DNA from: Amoebidium appalachense
Lineage: Eukaryota; Ichthyosporea
Direction of reading: 5' to 3'
Assembly: GCA_963693365.1 (NCBI GenBank)
Contig: CAVNZM010000009.1
Coordinates: 4,464,001 to 4,528,000 of the forward strand
Length of the DNA stretch: 64,000 nucleotides
The position numbers and the translations under genes are program-made. The notes below the pieces were generated by a model, which was not told where the DNA came from, searched no databases, and was given only the letters and a program-made list of their open reading frames with translations. The first letter of the stretch is position 1. Each line of letters opens with the position of its first letter. Positions 32,792 through 57,433 of this stretch are shown here, piece by piece.

Positions 32792-33299
32792 AGCAGGGGC
32801 CTCTCACGCTCTATGGGAGAAGCAACAAACCATTCACTCCGACCTCAAACTGCACCAGGGCCCATCAAGTCATGAGTTAACGAATCACCCTGAGTCGACG
32901 AGCCCCCTCCTGCCCCTCCTCTCCCTTCCCCTCCCCCCTCCCCCCTCCCCCCCCCCTTCTTCTTCTCCCCCCTCATTCCTCCCCCCCTCCCCCCCCCCCC
33001 CCCCCCCGCCCCGCCCCCGAACCTCCCCTCCCCCCCCCCCCTTCGGCCCCACCCCCCCACACCCCCACCCACCCACCCACACACACACACACCTGCCCAC
33101 ACAGCAAACATAAACACCGGTCCACTCCCTCTCCTCTCCTAGTGTGTACTATGTGTCTGCAATGGTAAGTCGTCAGCTCTGTGGTTTTGCCTCCATCTTT
33201 GTTGTGTCCTGCGCCTCCCCCCTCCCCCCCCCTTCCCCCCCCCCCCCCCCCCCCCCCTGCCCCCCGACACGCACACACACCGCACACCTCCTGCCCCCC

Positions 33300-33335
<36 letters not shown>

Positions 33336-33535
33336 CCCCCCTCTCCCAAACACACCAAAAAAAGAAAGCAACGAAAAAGAAAAACAGAGGAAGAAGAACT
33401 GCAAGAAGTAAATAACAGAAAGAACACACGCAGATTCTGAAGGCGAGGGGGGCGAGAGAGAGGGGGGAGGGGGGGGGGGGGAGAGAGAGGGTTGCAGGAT
33501 ATTCGATGTGTTCTGGGCAGTATGCTTTTAATGTG
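32726..33535. other. C-rich region after the array
   Basis: Several C-tracts of 20-35 bases, CA patches and a GA-rich end (33440-33490). A 22-base candidate microexon (CTCCTAG|TGTGTACTATG ... CAATG|GTAAGT, about 33143-33164) is the only splice-like structure. No supported gene. Confidence 0.5.
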
Positions 33536-33758
33536 ACATCGACAGGGCTTAAACGCAAAAAGAGCACCCATATGATATAATTAATGATTGTAATAAAACA
33601 ATAATTGAAGTAGGAATATTCCTACTTATTTTATTGTTTTTTTACATCGACAGGGCCCAAACGCAAAAAGAGCACCCATATGATATAATTAATGATTGTA
33701 ATAAAACAATAATTGAAGTAGGAATATTCCTACTTATTTTATTGTTTTTTTTTATTCC
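33536..33758 (+). repeat. Tandem duplication of about 110 bp with palindrome
   Basis: ACATCGACAGGGC ... TTATTTTATTG occurs twice in a row (33536-33645 and 33646-33755), differing at only a few bases. Each copy contains the palindrome GTAGGAATATTCCTAC. Confidence 0.9.
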
Positions 33759-33759
33759 T

Positions 33760-34447
33760 ACTTTTCTTGTAGTTTTTTATACATGTGCCACCGTGTGTGC
33801 AACACCGTTTACACACCGTCACGACGATTAAATGTAGATGTGCTCATTACTCGCATATAAGTATCTGTTGTAGTGTGCGATGGGAGTCTGTGTATTCTCC
33901 GTAATTGTGAATGCCAAAACCAGCCTGCTGCCAGGACCACCTTTGAAATATGTCTTTGCATTTGCCTCAGCGGATCATTAGGGTTAAATTGCCATCTCAG
34001 TAGGGTACCCAAGCATGTACTTGAATATAGTTTGCATGTGGCTAAGTGCAAACAAAATGACCCGGGAGCGCAGGTTGCTATTGTTGTTTTTCCAAGGGGG
34101 GGGTTTTTTTTTTTTTCTTGGGGGGGGGGGGGGGGGGGGGGGGGGGGAAGGGGGGAAGGGGGGGGGGGGAAGGGGGGGGAATGGGGGAGGGGGGGGGGGG
34201 GTGTCGGATGTGTGTGTTAGTGCGCACCCACATGCGTGCACGCACACACGTGTGTCTGTGTGTGTGCCTGCCTCTGTGTGTGAGTGTGTGTGCATGTGCG
34301 AGCACGTGCCTGTGTGTGCACATGTGTGTGTGTGTGGATGAGCGGCGTGTGTGTGTGTGTGTGTGGTGGCCATTGGCCGCAGGAAGGGGTGGGGGAGAAC
34401 GTTTTTGGGGAGGGGGAGGGGGCGGGGTTGTAGTCAATTCCGGGGGG

Positions 34448-34478
<31 letters not shown>

Positions 34479-34571
34479 AGGGGGGGGTACGTGTATGTGT
34501 GTGTTTAAGTGCGCACGCATGTGGGTGCCCGCGCAAGCGTGCGTGTGTGTGTGCGCACGCCTGTGTGATGC

Positions 34572-34639
<68 letters not shown>

Positions 34640-34880
34640 ACGGCCATTAATATTGGCCGCGGGAAGGGGTGGGGGAGAACGTTTTTCGGGAGGGGGGAGC
34701 GGGGGGGGGGGGGGGGGGGGGGGGGAGGAGGGGGTTGTAGTCGATTCGGGGGGGGGGGGGGGGGGGGGGGGATAAATCCTGAGCATCATATTGCTGACAT
34801 CAACGAACCACTGCAGGGCTGGTGGTCTGTATCCACCACGCGGCACCTTTGGGCAGCAGGGATATGACGGTGCAGCCATG
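33760..34880. other. G-tract and TG-rich region
   Basis: After 300 bp of unique sequence come poly-G blocks and TG/CA-rich stretches. The segment GGCCGC(A/G)GGAAGGGGTGGGGGAGAACGTTTTT is present twice (near 34376 and 34657), so the TG plus G block is duplicated. No gene seen. Confidence 0.6.
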
Positions 34881-34884
34881 GGAT

Positions 34885-35310
34885 TGCTTTAATTCGATTG
34901 CATATGAATATCTTGGGCCATTAGATAGCCGATGGATAACTTGGTGTGTTGGATACTCATTGATATCATGGTGTAATCGAATAGCCCATCACAAAAGGTG
35001 TTGGTGTGTTGGATAGCCATTGGATAATTTGGTGTGTTGGATATTCAATAGATATCTAGTTGGTGTATTTGAAAACGAAATGGCCAATGTATATTTTGGT
35101 GTGTCGAAGAGCGAATGGTAAGTATTAAGAGTCGTGGTGTATTGGATAGCCAATGGATATTTTGGTGTGCTGGATAATCAATAGATATCTGGGTCTATTG
35201 CATAGCGGATGGGGACCGTTATCTATTGCATATAGGTATCATGGCACACGTGTATGGGATAGCAAACAAATATGCTTGTGGATAGCCAATGGATTTTCTT
35301 AAGGTGGCCC
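34885..35310 (+). repeat. Degenerate minisatellite (TTGGTGTGTTGGATAGCCAA)
   Basis: Roughly ten drifted units of 35-45 bases, with phrases such as GGTGTGTTGGATAGCC, ATGGATA and TTGGTGTGTTGGATA. Confidence 0.75.
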
Positions 35311-35871
35311 TAATTCAGGACTCGGTGGTGTGTGTGCGGAGAGTGTGTGTGTGTGTGCTCGTGCGCGTATGATGCACGTGCGTGTGCGTATGATGCACGT
35401 GCGTGTGCGTATGATGCACGTGCGTGCGTGTGCCCGTGTGCCACTGGTGTGGTGCTTCACGTAGGTTCACATGTGCATGCTCACAATGTGAGCCTGTACC
35501 TGTGATACATCATGTGTAGGTGCGAGCTGTGTGCGTGCGTGTGTGCGTGCGTGTGTGGGTGCGTGTGTGTGTACATGTGTGCGTGCGCACTGTGTAGATG
35601 TTTTTATTAAGGTCTGTGATTGGAGCCGGCTAGTCGACTCATATATGCCCATCATGTAGCATGGGATCCCGCAAACGTCTAATAAGGTTCAGTATATCTC
35701 AGGCCAAAATATTGAAAGATAATTCTTTAGTATATCTTTCAGTAGGAGGGGGGGGGGAAGAGGGGGGGGAAGGAGGGGATTTGGGAGGAAAGCATAATCA
35801 ATCACTGTACGCGTGAGGCCTCAATAAGTCAATTGGTAAATTGCAAATTGCCTCCTATCCCCGCCCCCCCA

Positions 35872-36385
35872 GTGTGTGTGTTTTTGTGTGCTTTTGTGCC
35901 GTGCTAGGTGTTGTGTTTTTGTGTGCTTTTGTGCCGTGCTAGGTGTTGTGTTTTTGTGTGCTTTTGTGCCGTGCTAGATGTTGTGTTTTTGTGTGCTTTT
36001 GTGCCGTGCTAGGTGTTGTGTTTTTGTGTGCTTTTGTGCCGTGCTAGGTGTTGTGTTTTTGTGTGCTTTTGTGTTGTGTTTTTGTGTTCTTTTGTGCCGT
36101 GCTAGGTGTTATGTTTTTGTGTGCTTTTGTGCCGTGCTAGGTGTTGTGTTTTTGTGTGCTTTTGTGCCGCGCTATGTGTTGTGTGTATGGGGTGTTTTTG
36201 TGATGTGTTTTTGTGTATTTTTGTGCCGTGCTAGGTGTTCGGTGTGTGGGGTGTTTTTGTGTTGTGTTTTTGTGTATTTTTGTGCCGTGCTAGGTGTTGT
36301 GTGTGTGGGGTGTTTTTGTGTGCTTTTGTGTTGTGTTTTTGTGTGCTTTTGTGTTGTGTTTTTGTGCCTGTGCTTGTGTGTTGTG
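35872..36385 (+). repeat. 35 bp minisatellite, about 13 units
   Basis: The unit TTGTGTTTTTGTGTGCTTTT plus GTGCCGTGCTAGGTG repeats head to tail with some shortened and mutated units. It is open in one plus frame (cysteine/valine-rich), but that is a by-product of a period not divisible by three and a lack of stops. Confidence 0.92.
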
Positions 36386-36447
36386 GAGGGGGGCGTCGAG
36401 AAAGACGGAATGGCACATACTATAGTATTACATTCAATTCAGATTGA

Positions 36448-36815
36448 AGCCTTATGCTTTATATAAACACCCAAAAATAATGTTGCCGTGTGATATTTTA
36501 TGCAGTTATAGTCACTCGGAAACATTTACATTATTGCCGATCAGAACAGTCACTGAAATATAACGAATTACTACTTATGCTTTATATAAACACCCAAAAA
36601 AAAATGTTGCCGTGTGATATTTTATGCAGTTATAGTCACTCGAAAACATTTATTGCCGATCAGAACAGTCATTGAAATATAATGAATTACTACTTATGCT
36701 TTATATAAACACCCAAAAAAAATGTTGCCGTGTGATATTTTATGGAGTCATAGTCACTCGAAAACATTTATTGCCGATCAGAACAGTCATTGAAATATAA
36801 TGAATTACTACTACT
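36448..36815 (+). repeat. Three tandem copies of an about 120 bp unit
   Basis: The unit TTATGCTTTATATAAACACC ... GAACAGTCA(C/T)TGAAATATAA is present three times. Each has AATGTTGCCGTGTGATATTTTATG and small indels in the A-run and near ATTTACATTATTGCC. Confidence 0.92.
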
Positions 36816-36907
36816 TCCAAAATCACCAGACATATACTTCCAAAGCAATCACCCACAACATTTTTAAGATCAAGATCACTATAAAAACCACACAAGAAAG
36901 ATTACCC

Positions 36908-37165
36908 TTAACTCACAAGTCCGCCACGATGCCTCTTGCGTGGCCCTTCCCCCGAATCATCTTGTGCTGCCCTTGTCGCCCGGCCCCCAGCTGCTTCCAA
37001 TGCAGACTTGAACACACGACGTGTCGTTTCTTCGTATTTGTTCATTACAGCTTCGAAGTCTCGCAGGTCACGATCCTGGTCTTTAATGAAATTTTCAAAT
37101 GTTTTCATTACGTCTGTATCCCGACTCTCTTTATTCCACTGGGAACACAGGGGCGGCCTTTGAAC
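36908..37165 (-). CDS. Terminal exon of an unrecognised gene
   Basis: An open minus-strand stretch ending in TGA at 36908 with protein-like composition: an acidic, helical segment (VMKTFENFIKDQDRDLRDFE), then KYEETTRRVFKSALEAAGG and a basic C-terminus (PRKRHRG) that could be a nuclear localisation signal. Two acceptors fit, AACTACAG|GTTCAAAGG (exon from 37165) and TTCCCAG|TGGAATAAA (from 37138), both phase 0. A possible upstream exon of 15 codons lies at 37256-37301 (CTCCAG|C CCG AAC ... GTC ATG|GTAGTG), also ending in phase 0. An uninterrupted frame from an ATG at 37198 is the alternative. No family was recognised; it may be a coiled-coil nuclear protein. The plus strand across 37232-37332 is also open, which weakens the upstream exon. 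Confidence 0.4.
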   Translation of the reverse strand, partial: VQRPPLCSQWNKESRDTDVMKTFENFIKDQDRDLRDFEAVMNKYEETTRRVFKSALEAAGGRATRAAQDDSGEGPRKRHRGGLVS

Positions 37166-37420
37166 CTGTAGTTGCAAACGTGTGCGTGTCCTGTACATGT
37201 GTGACTGATGCGTTTGTGTGTTTTCGCCCTAGTGTACGGATCTGTGTGCCACTACCATGACCGTGATGTACTTAGGCTTCTGCACAATGCATTTGTTCGG
37301 GCTGGAGAGTGGGGACTTTGTAACAAATTATAGACACTGTGAGAGTATAAGGTACATGTTCACGTCAGAAATACACGGTGTGTACAGTGCAGAATTTGCC
37401 AAGCCTCCCTCCCCCTCCCG

Positions 37421-37457
<37 letters not shown>

Positions 37458-37524
37458 ACACACACACACCCACCCACCCACCCACCCACCCTGTACATTG
37501 CACACGCGCGCGCACACACACACA

Positions 37525-37565
37525 CACACATACACGTTCACACACACCACACAGTCACACAGTCA

Positions 37566-37660
<95 letters not shown>
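37525..37660 (+). repeat. CA microsatellite
   Basis: A nearly pure CA run of about 95 bases (37562-37656), preceded by CA-rich sequence. Confidence 0.95.
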
Positions 37661-37929
37661 TGTTTACTTTTTTATTAAATCCCGTTTTGTTCCCGGAGGG
37701 ACCCCTTGCGCCCTCAGGGGGAACTACCGTCTTCCACCCAGCACCGACAGTACTCTAGCTAGGGTGCTACGGTATAACACAAACATGTATACAGTGTCAC
37801 ATGAGAAACCTGCACACATACAGGACCAGGGCCTGCTTTTTGGTGATGGTGGTGGTGGTTCCTGCGGCAGGGGTGGTAGTATACGTAATCATTCAATGAG
37901 TCAATGTGCGAGTGAGTGTAAGTGTGAGT

Positions 37930-38635
<706 letters not shown>

Positions 38636-38649
38636 CCCCCCTCCCCCCC

Positions 38650-38709
<60 letters not shown>

Positions 38710-38711
<2 letters not shown>

Positions 38712-40135
38712 AGTGTGTGGTGTGACTGAAACACATGCGGTTGAGATTCCCTGCCCGACAGTGAACCAACGAATGACATATACATATTGATGTAATGATT
38801 ACCACATGTGGATGGCCTAGCTGAGGCCTGATCCCAGAGCTAAGAGTACATGTACGGCCGTCACCAGTGATCATGAGCGGGTCTCAGCTGAGTCAGACAC
38901 GGAGGTGCACACGATCTTATCATCGTAACATTAACGTTTTACCGGGGCCCCATGGCTGCAGATTGAGTTGGCCTTTCAAATTCTGTGAATGTTTCAGTCA
39001 GAAACACTCCATTTTAGTTTCTACGAATCAAAAAGAAAGCCGGATTATACTTCTCCATGTACAGTACACAAGCTTGCACAACATAACCCTCGGCTTGTGT
39101 CAGTTTGAAAGTGAATCAACAGTTCATTGGTCACTAAAACACACTCATGTTTCGATTGGTGCAAGGTCACGGCATTATAATGGCGTTGTTTTGATTTGCT
39201 AAACGCGCACCCTCAACAGGTCACGTGATCTGAGTCGCACGTCTCTCGCCTTGAAATTCGAGCCAACAAACAAAACAGCGACGTGATCACACCATATATC
39301 GGTGGAAGAAAGCCTATGCTGTAACAACAAACAACCCGAAGTTAATTATTACTTTCAAATCATTACAAACACGGCAATAGAAGATATATACATATATTAC
39401 TTTGCTGTGTGTTTAATTTTTTTTTTGCCCTTTTTGCAGGGCTCCGGGTGAGCGCGCGGATCACGTTGAGCAAAAGCAGGGCGTGCCCGACTGCGCCCGT
39501 CCTGTGACCTTTCTCTCGCAATCTTTTGCCTCTGTTAGTGAGCCTCATAATCAATTAGCGTAATGATTGGAGCCGTAAGCGGCTTGGAGCCGAACAAAGC
39601 AACCACCACATGTTTCGTGACTTTGAGAAACTGAAACTTCCACACAGACTCACAGCTAATTAGTGATGTTTTTTCGTTTTCTTCTTGTACATACACACTC
39701 GTCGAGCTCGAGATAATCTCTTTGTTTTTCCCTTCGGAAGGAGTTTTTTGGAGGAGTTCTAGGCACAGAATAAATAGCTAACTGGCCAAATGAGAAAGGA
39801 ATATGAATTAAGGGGAATTTAGATAGCATTCATTCAAAGGGCTTTCAGGGTGTAGGCTTGGATGTGCACTGGAAAAGCATTCATTCAAAGGGCTTTCAGG
39901 GTGTAGGCTTGGATGTGCACTGGAAAAGAGAGTCAAAGGAGCTTTCTGTGCAGCAGACAAAAAGATTCAAAACCTACAACTGTGCAGGCCAGACCTAATA
40001 GGTGTGCAGCTCATACCAATATTACCATCCCGGTAACACATTTCGTGGTTATAACAGACAGAAACACGTTTCCAAGACTTCCAAATTCGAGTTCCTCTAA
40101 GTAATATCCTTGGGGATCGACCGATTCGAAAAGAA
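38710..40135. other. Unique sequence upstream of the 40.1 kb candidate gene
   Basis: No convincing gene. It contains GGTCACGTGATC (E-box, about 39220) and a 52 bp direct duplication at about 39822-39928 (AGCATTCATTCAAAGGGCTT ... GATGTGCACTGGAAA twice). The duplication is adjacent and essentially identical. Confidence 0.55.
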
Positions 40136-40137
40136 AA

Positions 40138-42186
<2,049 letters not shown>

Positions 42187-42189
42187 AAA

Positions 42190-42768
42190 TTGTGAAAATT
42201 GTAGTTTGTTTAGGATGGTGTTTTGTGTTTTTGCGTTATTGTGATATGTAGAGGTGTGTGCAAGACGTTGGGTGGGTGGGTGGGTGGCAAATGCCTGTTA
42301 TCATACTAGGTAGGTATAGTTGTTTTTTAAAGAAAAAACAAGATTATCTACTTGTTCGCAGGTGTGATTGTATCCGCACAAATCAACGTTTATGTCTTTA
42401 GATACGTAATCAGAACTAGAAGAAGAAGCTCAGTACTACCAGAGCACCCCGCTCCTCGACTTGTGTGCACATTGTATTCGATTGCAAGGTTACACACCAA
42501 TGTAGCAAACACAGCCACGTTTGATGTGAACATAATAATGTGAAACTTTCAAATGATCCTGAAACAGATGGCAGGTTATAAGGCTTGGCAAGCGTTGAAG
42601 GGAAACGAATTGGTTGTCACTTGAAACGGGGTAGGCCGGGTTGGGTTTGGTGGTGTGTACATGCACTTTGGACGAGGGTGAGGTGGGGTGGGGTGGGTGG
42701 GTGGGTAGGTGGTGGACCACTGGTGGTTGTCACAGTGGTGGTGGTGGTGGTGGTGGTGGTGGTGGTGT

Positions 42769-42799
<31 letters not shown>

Positions 42800-44540
42800 G
42801 GGGGGGGGGATGGAGGGAGGGGGGGACAAGCAACGAGATACAGTATGGGGTGCATATCGTTTGACAAGAAAATGCAGCAAACTTCTCACTGAAGTGAAAT
42901 CTGTGAATGGTTGCTGCATTATCTCAAGACCGTCTGTTGCGTGTTAACCCTATAGCCAAGTCGGGGTTGGGTGCACGCACATGGTGGCGTCATAATTGCA
43001 TCACTGGAATGAACCACATACCGTCATGTATAGGTACTATGTTGTTTGTGTATCTGCTTCGTACTACATAGTACTAGCGAAATTCAATCATGTCGAAGGT
43101 ACTAAAACAGGCGCAGTGTGCATGCGCGTGAAGAACGATGTCAGCTCTGCAGGTGTAAGTGGTGTGCGGCAAATTATACACGTGCACTAGATCATGCATG
43201 TGTGTGCACGTGCCGACCTGTGTATGTCGCGCAGCCAATTGTACTGAATATGTGCGCCTGTGTGGGAATGGATAAGTATGCCCATGTGCAGAGGATAAGG
43301 CGAATGTGCGTGTGTGTATGTGCACGTCTGCTGTAGTGGGTGTGTGTGTGTGCGCGCCCGCGTGTGTTGCGTGACATGTGGATGTGCGCCTGTGTGGGTG
43401 TGTAATTAGGTGTACGTGTGTACGTGTTGGTGGACCGGGTGGTGGTGTGGATGCGTGCGTGGTGTCGTGGTGGTGGTGGTGGAGGGGGGGGGGGGGGGGG
43501 GGGGGAGGGGGAGGAGGGGGGGGGAGGGGAAAGGGGGGTGGGGTGGGGGGAGGGAGGGGGGGGGCAGAGGGGCAAAGTAGTTGGTGGTGCTGTACGTATA
43601 TGGTCATGTCCGAGTTTGCTACCACTTGCTAGCAAATTTGTGTTCTCCTCCACATTACCGCCGATAAAAACCCCGCCACGGTTAGATGGGTGTGTATCAC
43701 GGTCATGTGTCATGTGCACACGTGGGTTATATTAAGTTGCATATGTGAATAGGTTGTGCATGGAATGTGCATTAGTGAGGAAACAACTTTGGTGGGGGGA
43801 GATAGAGAGGTGTGGTAGGAAGATCTGTGCGAGCATGGAATGATGGTGTCGAGTATAAGGACCGAGATGGGAAGAGGGGAGGGGAGGGGGGTGGAGGGAG
43901 GGGGGAGGGGGCGGATAGGGGTACACGGTACGAAGTACAAGTACACGATGAGACACAAGGTGCAGGACACAGGCAAAGGCAAACAATCAAGTATGCAACA
44001 TCAGCAACACGCCCAGTATCCAAAATAAGCAGAGCCCATTCTCAGAGGGGGCCCCAACGGAGGGAGAAGGGGTAGGGAGGGAGGGAGGGAAGGGTGGGCG
44101 GGTGGGCGGGCGGGGGAGAGGGGGCAACAAAGACACAGTTACGGTATATAAGGAGTTTTTAATTATCGGCATATGGTCGACTGCAATATATGCAATTCAT
44201 ACGTGTTAGCTGTAAGGTCCCCGGGCATTATAGCATGCCGGGCAACCACAGGTGCTAAAATCTCTTCTCTCGTTGTTATCCCCCTTAACCCGTGTATCCT
44301 TGTGGTATGATTCTACTTTCACCCATCAAGGAATACACCGGGAAGGGAACATTTTCCGCACATACAGTAAGAAAAATACAAAACGATAGATAAAATACGA
44401 ATGTACCAGCGAGGGAATCCATCACATCTCAATACAAGCACAATTCCTAGCTCGCCATCACAAGGGACATTTGAGCCCACGGGGAAAGGGGTCCATATTA
44501 AACTTTCAGCGAAAAATTCAAATTTCATACAAAATTTCCA
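42190..44540. other. Region between the 40 kb candidate gene and PCNA
   Basis: Unique sequence with GGT/TGG-rich, G-tract and TG-rich patches (42640-42830, 43330-43570). One open plus frame at 42352-42543 follows an acceptor-like TTCGCAG but has no other support. An inverted dispersed repeat lies at 43920-44072. No AATAAA for the PCNA transcript was found on the minus strand close to its stop. Confidence 0.5.
43920..44072 (-). repeat. Dispersed C-tailed repeat, inverted copy
   Basis: On the minus strand it reads GGGGCCCCCTCTGAGAATGG, GGCTCTGCTTATTTTGG, GATGTTGCATACTTGATTG, and ends in a GTACTTCGTACCGTGTACCC motif before a C-rich tract. This is the same element as 1228-1506 and 18866-18987. 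Confidence 0.7.
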
Positions 44541-44542
44541 TT

Positions 44543-47715
<3,173 letters not shown>

Positions 47716-48482
47716 TCTTTGTTTTCTTTTTTCCCTCAGCCCCCGCGACAACCGCCTGATCATGAAGCACACCCTCACAAAACAAAAACAGCAAAACGCA
47801 AGTGAACAAAACAAAATAAAGAAACAGAGAAAACGAAAGTACGTGCCGCACTTGAAGTTTTAAGGCTTTTCAAAACTTAGCTGTCGCTCATTTTTTCGCG
47901 GCACTCCTCCCGCGAAAATCCAATTGGAGTACCCGTGCGGGGGGTTTAGAAACATACACCCTGATTTCTGAAGGAGATTAGTCGCTCTCTCGTACTTAAC
48001 GGCTGCTAGCATGGGCCCATACCTACGCCACGGCTTAGGGCGCAAGATCGTTGTGCTAAGTTGCTCACCTTCGGTACACCTTCCAAGGTGGGCGGGTGGA
48101 CGTGGCCGGTGCCGGTGGGTGGGTTCATATATCACGATAGGAAGGTGGGGGAGTACGGGGTAGGGTTGGGGGGGGGGGGGGGGGGGGGGGATAGGGGAAG
48201 GGAGGGCCTTTAGGCGGATAACACCAAGTTAGCCTCGGAGCCGCCTATTCCACACACACACAAACACACACACAAACATCTATCGGTCCCCATGCGTTTG
48301 CTTTGCTTTGGGAAGATCGTTTGCAAGAGCAAAAACCCTTCGTGCCGTAAACGTGCCGAGTTGGGTACATTGGAAAGCGGCCAAACGTTCTTCTTTATTT
48401 ATGGTATCCCTCCCCGTTACAGGCATACAAGGTTACAGAGCAACTTGTTTACTTGAGGCTTTAGCATTGAAGTACACACATG

Positions 48483-48524
<42 letters not shown>

Positions 48525-48966
48525 GGGAGAAAATACTATATAAACTAGTTACAGTACCTAAGGAGTTTTCAATGAGAAAATGCAAACAAGAAATAGTCTT
48601 CATTGTACCTTCGAGAACTTTTCAGGTGTCTCCTCCATACACAATATGCTCTACCTGCATCATAAACACCACATTTATATCAAGGGCAACCATTTATACA
48701 AAGATTGTGACTGTGAGCGTGTCGGCTTTTGTGTGTGCATGTGTGACACGCGCGTGTGTTTGAGCGAGGGAGGGAGGGAGGGAGGAAGGGAAGGAGGGAG
48801 GGAGGGAGGGAGGGAGGGAGAAGGGAGGGTAGGTGAGAGGGAGAGGGAGAGGAAGAGGGGAGAAGAAAGGGAGAGAGAGCGGGAAAGGGAGAGAGAAGGA
48901 TAGACAGGAGAGGGGGGGAGGGGGGAGGATGGAGGCAGGGAAAGACGGGGGGGAGGGGGGGGGGAA

Positions 48967-49001
<35 letters not shown>

Positions 49002-49054
49002 AAGGAGGGAGGGAGGGAGAAAGGGTGTGTGTGTCCGAGAGGGAGAGAGGGGAG

Positions 49055-49087
<33 letters not shown>

Positions 49088-50208
49088 GGGAAGAGAAAGG
49101 AAAGAGAGAGAAGGAGGGTGAGAGAGAAGTGTGTGTCTCTGTGTGTGTCTAAAGCAAAACCACTTTCATGCATCAGTAAATAATTGAAGGGAAAAGAGGG
49201 TGCAGGTTGGTGCAGGAATATCGCCCGGTTCATCCTATTTGCTCAGAGCCTGTATGTATTAACCACAGTGTTAGTACTCTGCACCATATCCTACTTTTTT
49301 TTGTTTTGTTTTTTGAAAACTTTTTTTTTACCACTACATATACAATTACGCGCGCACGTATACCTACCACTACACACACACACAGACACACACACGCGCG
49401 CGCGCGCGCGCACGCACGCACACGCACACGCACACACACACAGACAACACACTCACAAACATACTCAAACGTTCAAACACACACACACACGGATACATAA
49501 TCTCACCCAAATGCGTGCGAGTGCACACACATTCACGTGCACGTAGACCCATCACAATAGACACACATGTACATCCACACGTGCGTGCGTGCACACACAC
49601 ACCAACATATGCATCGTTGAACAAACACGTACACACACACACACACACATGCACATACACACCTACCCACACATCCACCCACACCCACCCACCCACTCAC
49701 ACCCACCCACCCACACACACATATATTCACTCACCTACCCACCCACCCAACCACCCTCCCCAATCCTCCCACTTCCCTCCCTCCTCCCCCCCGCCCCCCT
49801 CCTCCCCCCCCCCCCCCCCCCCCCCCCCCCGGCCCCCACCCACCCGCACCCGCACCCCCTAAACCCCCTCCCTCCCCCACACACACACCCGCCTCCCCCC
49901 CCATCCCAACCCACACCCACTCCCCCATCCCCCCTATGAACACCCACCCCCCACGCACACCCACTCCCCGCCTCCCCCCTCCCCCCCCCCCCTCCCCCCC
50001 CCCCCCCCCCCTTTAAACCCATACAACCCCCCCCCCCCACACACACACACACCCACACCCGCTCTCCTTCCTCCCCCCCCCCCCTCCCCTTCACCCATTC
50101 AGCACCCCCCCCCCCCCCCCCCCCTCCCCTAACCCCTCCACCCCCACCCACACCCCTTGCCAACCCACACCCAGCCACCACCCCCCAACACACCAACATC
50201 CCCCCCAC
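47716..50208. other. Interval between PCNA upstream region and macrodomain gene
   Basis: 47870-48130 is unique and open on the minus strand for 91 codons, but no family or RNA was recognised. A G-tract lies at 48484-48524, a GA-rich block at 48760-49130, a CA-rich stretch at 49370-49740 and C-rich sequence to 50200. A minus-strand AATAAA (plus TTTATT, about 48396) could end the macrodomain gene transcript. A possible acceptor ATGATGCAG|GTAGAG (about 48636) would give a stop immediately after the last identified macro exon in phase, so the protein might end there. Confidence 0.4.
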
Positions 50209-56555
<6,347 letters not shown>

Positions 56556-57433
56556 TGACATATACTAATCCGTCTCAGCAGATCAGCCTAAGTCTACGAT
56601 CGAGATCGGGGGGGGGGGGGGGGGGGGGGGGGTGGCCCGGGTCCACCGATCATCAAGATCAAGTCCGGGGCCTCAAGATAGCTGTACAGCTGCGTGCATC
56701 TTGCCTCTGCCGGCGCAGGGCAGGACCACGTCAGCTGGAGCAGCCGACCAATAGAATTCTAATTAGTGTGTAGGATAGATCGTAGGAGGACTTAGGAATG
56801 TGATATGTTCGGGCAGAAGCCCTTTTGTAAATATTGGCAAGTTTTGATAGTGTATGTTGCCAAACGTATTTATATATTTCGATGTAGGGGAAAGGGGGGA
56901 GGGAAGGGGGGGGAGGATAGTATGAAATGTAGATTTAGACTCTGCGGTGCCACTAGGGGGAGGGTGAGGGGTGAGACATGGATAAATATATTAGTTTGAG
57001 TAGATCGACTTAGCTCGTGCAGGCGCACGATAAAAGTAGATCGGAATGTTTGGAATGTGGCATCGTAGGGGGGCCAGGTGATGACAATGATCTTTGAGGG
57101 CACGGCCTTGATGGCTTCAGTTGTGACTTAGCCTCATTGCGTACGGATCTAAGTTTTGCCCGTCGGAGCCTGGTCTGAATAAACTTTACCGTTTTCAGTT
57201 ACACGTTCGTTCCTTTCAGTGTATGTACACTTAGTAGAGTGCCGTGTCTCTAATACATACACAATAGGATACGACAAGCTACACCTTTCTTTTAGTGCGG
57301 TTTTTCGCGCTAGGGTAACGCGGTGACAGTTCCCTCTGGGCTGTTGCTACACCTCAAAAACACAACACAAAAAAAAAACAAAAAAAAAACAAAAAAAAAA
57401 AACAACCACACGAGTTCGGGCACACACCACACA
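56556..57433 (+). repeat. LTR-like 5' repeat plus leader of retroelement copy 2
   Basis: It starts TGACATATACTAATCCGTCT exactly as copy 1 does, with unrelated DNA immediately before (CGCACGCCCGC here, CACTCTCCCTC in copy 1). That makes the shared base the true 5' end of the element. It keeps the G-tract, CCAAT, TATA-like and AATAAA positions. Confidence 0.6.

Noticed and set aside
35978-36466. A 162-codon cysteine-rich plus frame
   Set aside because: Translation of the 35 bp minisatellite.
37232-37332. Plus-strand terminal exon (CCCTAG|TGTACGG to a TAG at 37332)
   Set aside because: Open for 33 codons after an acceptor, but no upstream plus-strand exon can be found and it overlaps a better minus-strand reading.
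47860-48135. Possible structured RNA (5S, SRP or snRNA) or an aprataxin HIT exon
   Set aside because: I compared it with the conserved parts of those RNAs and with the HIT histidine motif and found no match. Left as unique sequence.
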